From Pseudisothecium myosuroides (taxonomy: Eukaryota > Streptophyta > Bryopsida > Hypnales > Lembophyllaceae): a stretch of 64,000 nucleotides of DNA. The translations under genes and the position numbers were made by a program. The DNA lies in contig OX637287.1 of assembly GCA_951799445.1 (NCBI GenBank), positions 5,270,001-5,334,000 of the forward strand, in the 5' to 3' direction. Shown here in pieces: positions 58,651 to 64,000 of this stretch. Position 1 is the stretch's first letter; each line of letters starts with the position of its first letter. The notes under the pieces were generated by a model, which saw only the letters and a program-made list of their open reading frames with translations, was not told the origin of the DNA and ran no database searches.

Positions 58651-61600
58651 ATGGCGGCAATCCAGTTGTCGAGACCCCATGCTACAGTACCGGCGCAGGG
58701 CAATTTGGCTCTCAGTCGTCTTTCTAAGCCGTCGTGCTCTGTTCCCTCGTCCAGCAGCCTGAGGCGAGTAACTTGGCTGAGTAATTCCAGCGCGATCAAG
58801 GTCGAGAGCAACACCAGGTTGTGCTCGCCGGTGGCAGCTGCTTCTGCTGCCAGTTTGGACGATGGCGACGGCGATGGAGCGAGCAGCCTGGAATGGTTGA
58901 GTCCAGCTGGGTCTGGCAACCCCATGGAAGCATGGATGCGCAAGAAGGGCGGCGACGAGCGGGAAGGCGATGCGTGGCGAGAGGAATGCGGCGTTGTGGC
59001 CATCTTCGGAGACCCGGAGGCCAGCCGGCTCTGCTACCTGTCGCTCCATGCTCTGCAACACAGAGGCCAGGAAGGGGCAGGAATTGTCACCGCCAACGAA
59101 CATACTTTACATACCGTTACAGGTAATCCTTTTGCATATTCCTTTGCAGAGTCTTTTGTAACCGATCGCACTTTTTCCGCATACTATTTTGCATATCCTC
59201 TTGTAACTTCGCACTTCCTCTGCATATTCCTTTGCATGATCTTTTTGTGCCATCGTACTTCTTCTGCATATTCCTTTGCGTGTTTTTTTTTGTAACATTT
59301 TACTTGTCCTGCATATTTCTTTTGCTTGGTCTCTTGTAACATCGCACTTCTTTTATTTTGTTTTGGTTGTGTTTATGTTGGGAAGCTGAACTGCACGTTT
59401 TAGTCAATTTAGGGTTTTATTTTTAGTGAGAGTTGTTGTGTTATGTGTGATGGTTCCAGGGATGGGGCTTGTGAGCGAGGTCTTCGACGAAAGCAAGTTG
59501 AAAAAGTTGCCCGGGTCGGCTGCAATTGGTCACGTTCGGTATGCAACTGCAGGGGCATCTGTTCTAAAGAATGTGCAGCCATTTGTCGCCGGATATCGGT
59601 TCGGCTCATTGGCGGTGGCCCATAACGGCAATTTGGTGAATTACTCGGAGCTGAGGGCAAAGCTGGAGGACAATGGCAGCATTTTTAACACATCGTCGGA
59701 TACTGAGGTATTGATCAATCTCCTGCATTCAGTTTTATAACGTATTTGTAGCTGTAGCTCAACTGCTCAAGTGATTATATTTCCAAAAGGAAATTCTTTT
59801 ACTTGCTCCTGTGGGACATGGAAGTGGATCTATGGCTTCTTAGCTTGCACTTATGTCGTATTAAGTATGGGTGCCTCTGTTCTGATGATTGTTTGGTTGT
59901 ACAGGTTATCCTGCATCTGATCGCCATTTCCAAAAAGCGTCCTTTCATAGCCCGATTGGTGGATGCGTGCGAGCAGCTTGAAGGCGCCTACTCTCTCGTC
60001 TTCCTTTCAGAAGACAAGGTGGTGGCAGTCCGGGATCCTCACGGTTTTCGGCCTCTGGTGATGGGCAGAAAAAGTAACGGGGCTTACGTTTTCGCCTCGG
60101 AGACGTGCGCTTTGGACCTCATCGAAGCAGAGTATACCCGTGAGGTGAGTGATTTTACTGCTCCAGTCCATGAGACTCCCAAAATACAACCCTGTGTTGA
60201 TGTTTTTATCAAGGTTGAACTTTAGAAAATTTAACAAATTACTCCGAGAGGACCAAATGATTCATGCTTTCTTTCAGTGGTCTTGAGTTGGACATATGGA
60301 AGCTTTCTAAAGTCTAATTTATGTATTTTTGCGATGTTCTCTACTGATTCTGGCTACCAATACAGATTCGATCCCATCAGAGTTTCATAATATGGTCACA
60401 ATCGAATTTAAATCTATGAATCCTTGGTCCTCGAGGGGATTTACACTGACATTCTCTGTTGGCTATGAGATTTATTCTCCTTATCACTGATTAGGAATAG
60501 GTATTGTGTTCTTATGTATAGGTTCAACCGGGGGAAATGATAGTCATTGATAAGAACGAGGGTTACAGCTCTTCCTGTTTAATGCCCCGCGTGGAACGCA
60601 AAGCGTGCATATTTGAGCACATTTATTTTGCACTTCCGAATTCGGTCGTGTTTGGACGATCCGTGTACGATTCTCGCTATGCCTACGGACGAATTTTGGC
60701 CGAGACGGCGCCTGTGGAGTGCGATGTGGTGATTGCTGTCCCAGATTCAGGGGTAGTGGCTGCACTCGGTTATGCCATGCAAGCAAAGGTGCCCTTTCAG
60801 CAAGGGCTGATCAGGTCGCACTACGTGGGCAGGACTTTCATTGAGCCCTCCCAGAAGATCAGGGACTTTGGTGTGAAATTGAAGCTGGCACCAGTGGCTC
60901 ACGTGTTGAAAGGCAAACGCGTGGTGGTGATCGACGACTCCATCGTCCGAGGGACCACCTCCATAAAAATTGTGCGTCTGCTTAAGGAGGCTGGCGCCAC
61001 TGAAGTGCACATGCGGATTGCAAGCCCCCCCATTACCGGATCTTGCTACTATGGAGTCGATACCCCAAGCACGGAGGAACTCATCTCATATAGGTACCAG
61101 TTTGTTGCAAACTAAGACTTGTACTTTGTTGTTCTGAAAGTGGGAATTGTTGCTTTCTGCACGTAAATCGCATCATCACCAATGGCCTCCACTTCACTTG
61201 ATTTGACAAAGTTTTTAATGTTAATTTTATGAGCATTAGATGCATATAGTTCTCATCTCGAGTTAATGTTAGTTAATGTTGGTGTGATGTTCGTGTCCGT
61301 TGCGTGAACTTGATATTGTGTCTGCAGCTATTAAGTCGGCATTAGCTTAACGTCAATTTAACATTATCTTAATATTGGTCTATCAGATTGGCATTTATAT
61401 ACCGTTTATAACTTTGTGAACCTAGTAGGAGACCTTTTGAGATTCTTGTGTTTGTGACTTGTGTGGGCAGGCTCAATGTGGAGGACACACGCAAGGTTCT
61501 TGGCGCGGACACTCTTGCGTTTCTGCCTCTTGAGCGGCTGCGGGGAATGCTCGAGGACGAGGCCCCGAAATTTTGTGATGCTTGCTTCTCAGGAGCGTAT

Positions 61601-61753
61601 GCAGTTCCTCCTCGTGATTTGACGAAATTCAAGGAGGAGACCTTGAAGCCCGTGCATATCGTGAATGAAAGCTTCGAGGGGAAGATGTCGTCAACTGCCG
61701 TGGAAGAGGCAAACGCTGCTGAGGAAGAGGGCAAATCTGTTTTCGTGGCTTGA
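58651..61753 (+). CDS. ASE: Amidophosphoribosyltransferase (glutamine PRPP amidotransferase), plastid
   Basis: It catalyses the first committed step of purine synthesis, PRPP plus glutamine to phosphoribosylamine, in plastids. Five exons are 58651-59122, 59460-59707, 59905-60144, 60522-61093 and 61471-61753. All junctions are GT-AG, and the product is 604 residues. Residues 1-112 are Ser/Ala-rich with basic residues, a transit peptide plus propeptide. Cys113 ([10 protein letters not shown]) is the N-terminal nucleophile of the mature glutaminase domain, followed by HRGQEGAGI and [10 protein letters not shown]. The PRPP loop [14 protein letters not shown] is at 454-467. Four 4Fe-4S cluster cysteines are at 349, 495, 546 and 549, with the spacings (146, 51, 3) of the Bacillus enzyme. 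ATG 58651 is the first in-frame ATG. All key residues are intact, so it should be active. Angiosperm homologues are, as I recall, intronless, so the introns are notable. Confidence 0.96.
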
Positions 61754-62312
61754 GACGAATCTCGAGTGGAGGCGATGCATTGAAAACTTGGCAGGCTCTC
61801 ATTTTGTTGGCTGTGTAGTCTACATTGCGATGAAGTTTGAGCTTGTGTCCTCAAGTCCTCTGGAAAAGTCCGGAGGAGCTACGGGTACATATAGCAAACT
61901 GCAACTTAGTACATGGTTTGCTAGAGAGATCATTCTTAAGAGCTTCAGGCTCTCTATCTTTGATTCATAATGTGAAATTTGGACAACACGGAGGCGATGA
62001 AGGAGGAAAATGCTGCTCCGGCATTGTCAGACTAGAAGTATGAAGACTGTACCCTGGGCGCCCCTTTGATTCATTTTGTGGTGCAAGTGCGGATTGGAAG
62101 CAAAACTTTCAAGAGTTTCTTCTAGCTAATTAGCACTTAGCAGAATCTAAACTCATTTCAGAAACCTGATTTTGTAACGCACAGTTTTTCCAGTTGTGTG
62201 CTTGTAAAACCCAAATGTTGCATGAAACGCACCCAGTACGAAAATCACATGTCTCCACTGATCTTGACATTACGGTATTCTAAATCTTGTAGTATATCCA
62301 TACCTTAAGTTT
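61754..62312 (+). other. 3' untranslated and flanking region of the amidotransferase gene
   Basis: This sequence follows the TGA at 61753. No further gene is recognised. Open frames at 61665-61970 and 61837-62043 are out-of-frame shadows. Confidence 0.4.
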
Positions 62313-63250
62313 GGGTGTTTGTTTTGTTTTGTTTGTTTTTATTTGTTATGTTGAGATCTCCCGGACCGTGCGTCCCCCGGTGGCGTGCTTGGTATTGTCG
62401 GAAAGCCCTCGGCGAGAAGGGGTGCACGGGCTTTGTTTTGTGGCGATTGGACCTAGGATGTGAAAGTTACTGAATTTTAAAGTTTTTATTGAATCAAAAA
62501 ATTAGAAAAATACTTTTACTTTTCTTTTGGCTGTGGCAACGGCACTAGTTAACCCTTAACCCTTGAACGATGCAGAGGACGTTTGGCGTCCAATGAATGA
62601 CAGAGAATCTTTGCTTGTGGACAGAAGTGCAACTATTCAAACTCATAATTTTGTTGTAAAAAGGGAAGGTCTTCTACAGTAGGTTGATTTCCAATGAGTG
62701 CTTTTCCATTTTTTTAAGGCAATGATTCTCACGGTGTCCAAAGGGATGATTTCCACGGTCACCAATCCGTCCTTCAAGGATTAAAGGACAAAGGGGTGAC
62801 CCTCAAAATCATCCTTTTGCATTACCGTGTGAATCATTGGCTTAAAAAATTGCAAAAAAGCTCATTGAAAGTCAAGCTACTATAGAAGATCTTCCCTTTT
62901 CACAACAAATTCCGAGGATGAATAGTTGCATTTCTGTTCTACACAGTTTGATTCCGTCTCATCCATCGGCCATAGAATGGTTGCGTCGACCTTTAAGGGT
63001 TAATAGTGTAAATCGTGTAGTTTAATATACATTATGCCTTATGTTGTTGCCATAGTATCATAAAATAAAAGTAAAAGTATTTTTTTAATTTTTTTTAATT
63101 TTTAAAAACCTTGAAATTCAATATCTTTGTTTCACCATGAAATAAAGTCCATGCACCCCTCCTCGCACAGAGCTTTCCAACACTACCAAGAACATGACTA
63201 GGGATGCATGGATCTGGAGATCTCACCATAACAAACAAAACAAACACCCT
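62313..63250. repeat. Large fold-back element
   Basis: The left arm starts GGGTGTTTGTTTTGTTTTG, followed by TTGTTATGTTGAGATCTCC. The right arm is its mirror, ending CAAACAAAACAAACACCC. The arms pair intermittently for more than 200 bp (for example AAAATACTTTTACTTTTC against AAAAGTAAAAGTATTTTT). A second fold-back element occupies the centre. No coding capacity and no clear target duplication. Confidence 0.7.
62549..63003. repeat. Inner fold-back element nested in the larger one
   Basis: TTAACCCTTAACCCTTGAACG at the left is mirrored by CGTCGACCTTTAAGGGTTAA at the right. The arms continue through AAGGGAAGGTCTTCTACAGT and its mirror, and through CAATGATTCTCACGGT and its mirror. The GGTTAA ends recall the TTAACCCC family, but the interior is different. 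Confidence 0.65.
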
Positions 63251-64000
63251 CATAATAGATTATAAAGATCTAAAATATTATAGGTGTATGGAGTTACCTA
63301 GATTATATATACATATTAATGTAGGATTATTTGTTTTAGATATATATATTTACGGTTCAATCATATACTCCTTCTATCGCACTAAAATCCTCCAAAGCAG
63401 GCACTATTCATGTCCCATTAAAAAACTTTGTTTATTGATTTTGACCATTCAATGAGCATTGGCCATATTGGCCGACCTTGTGGGGGCAAATTAAGCGATC
63501 CTAGTAAGCTTGGCCATGTTCATATGAGGTACCTTGTACTTATTGCTTCCTCGGACAATGTATTGATGATGAATTTGATGACCACTTGGGTGCTATGAAG
63601 ATTTATTCATGAAGTGGGCTAGGTTTCCTTGTTGCAGGTATTTAGGTTAGTGAAGATATATATTTCTAAAATCCCATTGTTGCCATCAACCTTTAAATTA
63701 TCAAGAATGACAAGCTAACAACATTCACAAACTATGTTCAAATATGATACTTTCCGCATGGATTTTGTATGCCTAAACAACAGCCCCTGAGCTAGAGATT
63801 TTGCATAGATTTACGGGCTGGGTTACTGGGTTTTAAGTTAATACCTTGTAGAGAATTTTTTTGGAGTTTTTTAGTAGGATAGAGGGAATATATTGGATTA
63901 CAAGTGTTATATATATATAATATAGTATATATAGTATATTAATACATGTTCACAAGTAATATATAATATACAAAATCCATTACATTTTCATCCCGGAGAA
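63251..64000. other. AT-rich right edge without a recognised gene
   Basis: TA-rich microsatellite words (TATATATATAATATAGTATAT) cover about 63908-63970. Nothing else could be supported. Confidence 0.4.

Noticed and set aside
1..64000. tRNA, rRNA or other structural RNA genes
   Set aside because: I scanned for tRNA-like B-box and cloverleaf patterns and for rRNA words and saw none I could support by eye. A covariance-model scan would be decisive.

Overview
The window is AT-rich eukaryotic nuclear DNA from a land plant. Two plant genes with spliceosomal GT-AG introns are recognisable: an ABA2-type short-chain dehydrogenase and a plastid-type glutamine PRPP amidotransferase. Most of the rest is nested transposons, fold-back elements and satellite-like repeats. 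The left edge carries a fungal-type HET-domain gene. I recall that mosses have been reported to carry such genes, so a bryophyte or other non-seed plant fits best, but the sequence alone does not fix the species.

Layout. 1-1075 (minus): an open HET-domain coding region running off the left edge. 1.3-9.4 kb: AT-rich non-coding DNA with fold-back elements, a GGATGAAA minisatellite (6.9-7.4 kb) and one copy of a roughly 0.92-kb family with TTAACCCCTAAAGG termini. 9.4-16.5 kb: an unusual array of at least 20 imperfect palindromes centred on GTCTCGGTGCCGAGAC, first with a period near 145 bp, then 137 bp, then 350 bp, then irregular. 18.35-24.6 kb: a decayed MULE-transposase-like gene in two exons. 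Its 4.6-kb intron holds more palindrome units, one of them split by a 4-kb non-coding LTR-type insertion. 24.8-27.5 kb: a second, inverted GGATGAAA minisatellite and another dispersed repeat copy. 27.5-30.4 kb: a CACTA transposon with a smaller CACTA-type MITE inside it. 31.0-38.0 kb: a complete but dead Ty1/copia retrotransposon with a hAT-like element inserted in its reverse transcriptase. 38.5-41.6 kb and 51.4-56.4 kb: clusters of the TTAACCCC family, with nesting. 46.2-50.6 kb: the SDR gene. 57.3-61.8 kb: the amidotransferase gene with a long, internally duplicated leader. 62.3-63.25 kb: a fold-back element nested in another.

How the genes work together. The three host-type genes share no pathway. 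The amidotransferase commits PRPP to purine synthesis in plastids, the SDR is an NAD(P)-dependent alcohol dehydrogenase or reductase, and the HET protein, if expressed, belongs to a family that triggers cell death or incompatibility in fungi. The transposons show heavy C-to-T and G-to-A decay, as expected of methylated, silenced DNA. The palindrome array is the structure I cannot assign to any family I know and is the best candidate for something undescribed.
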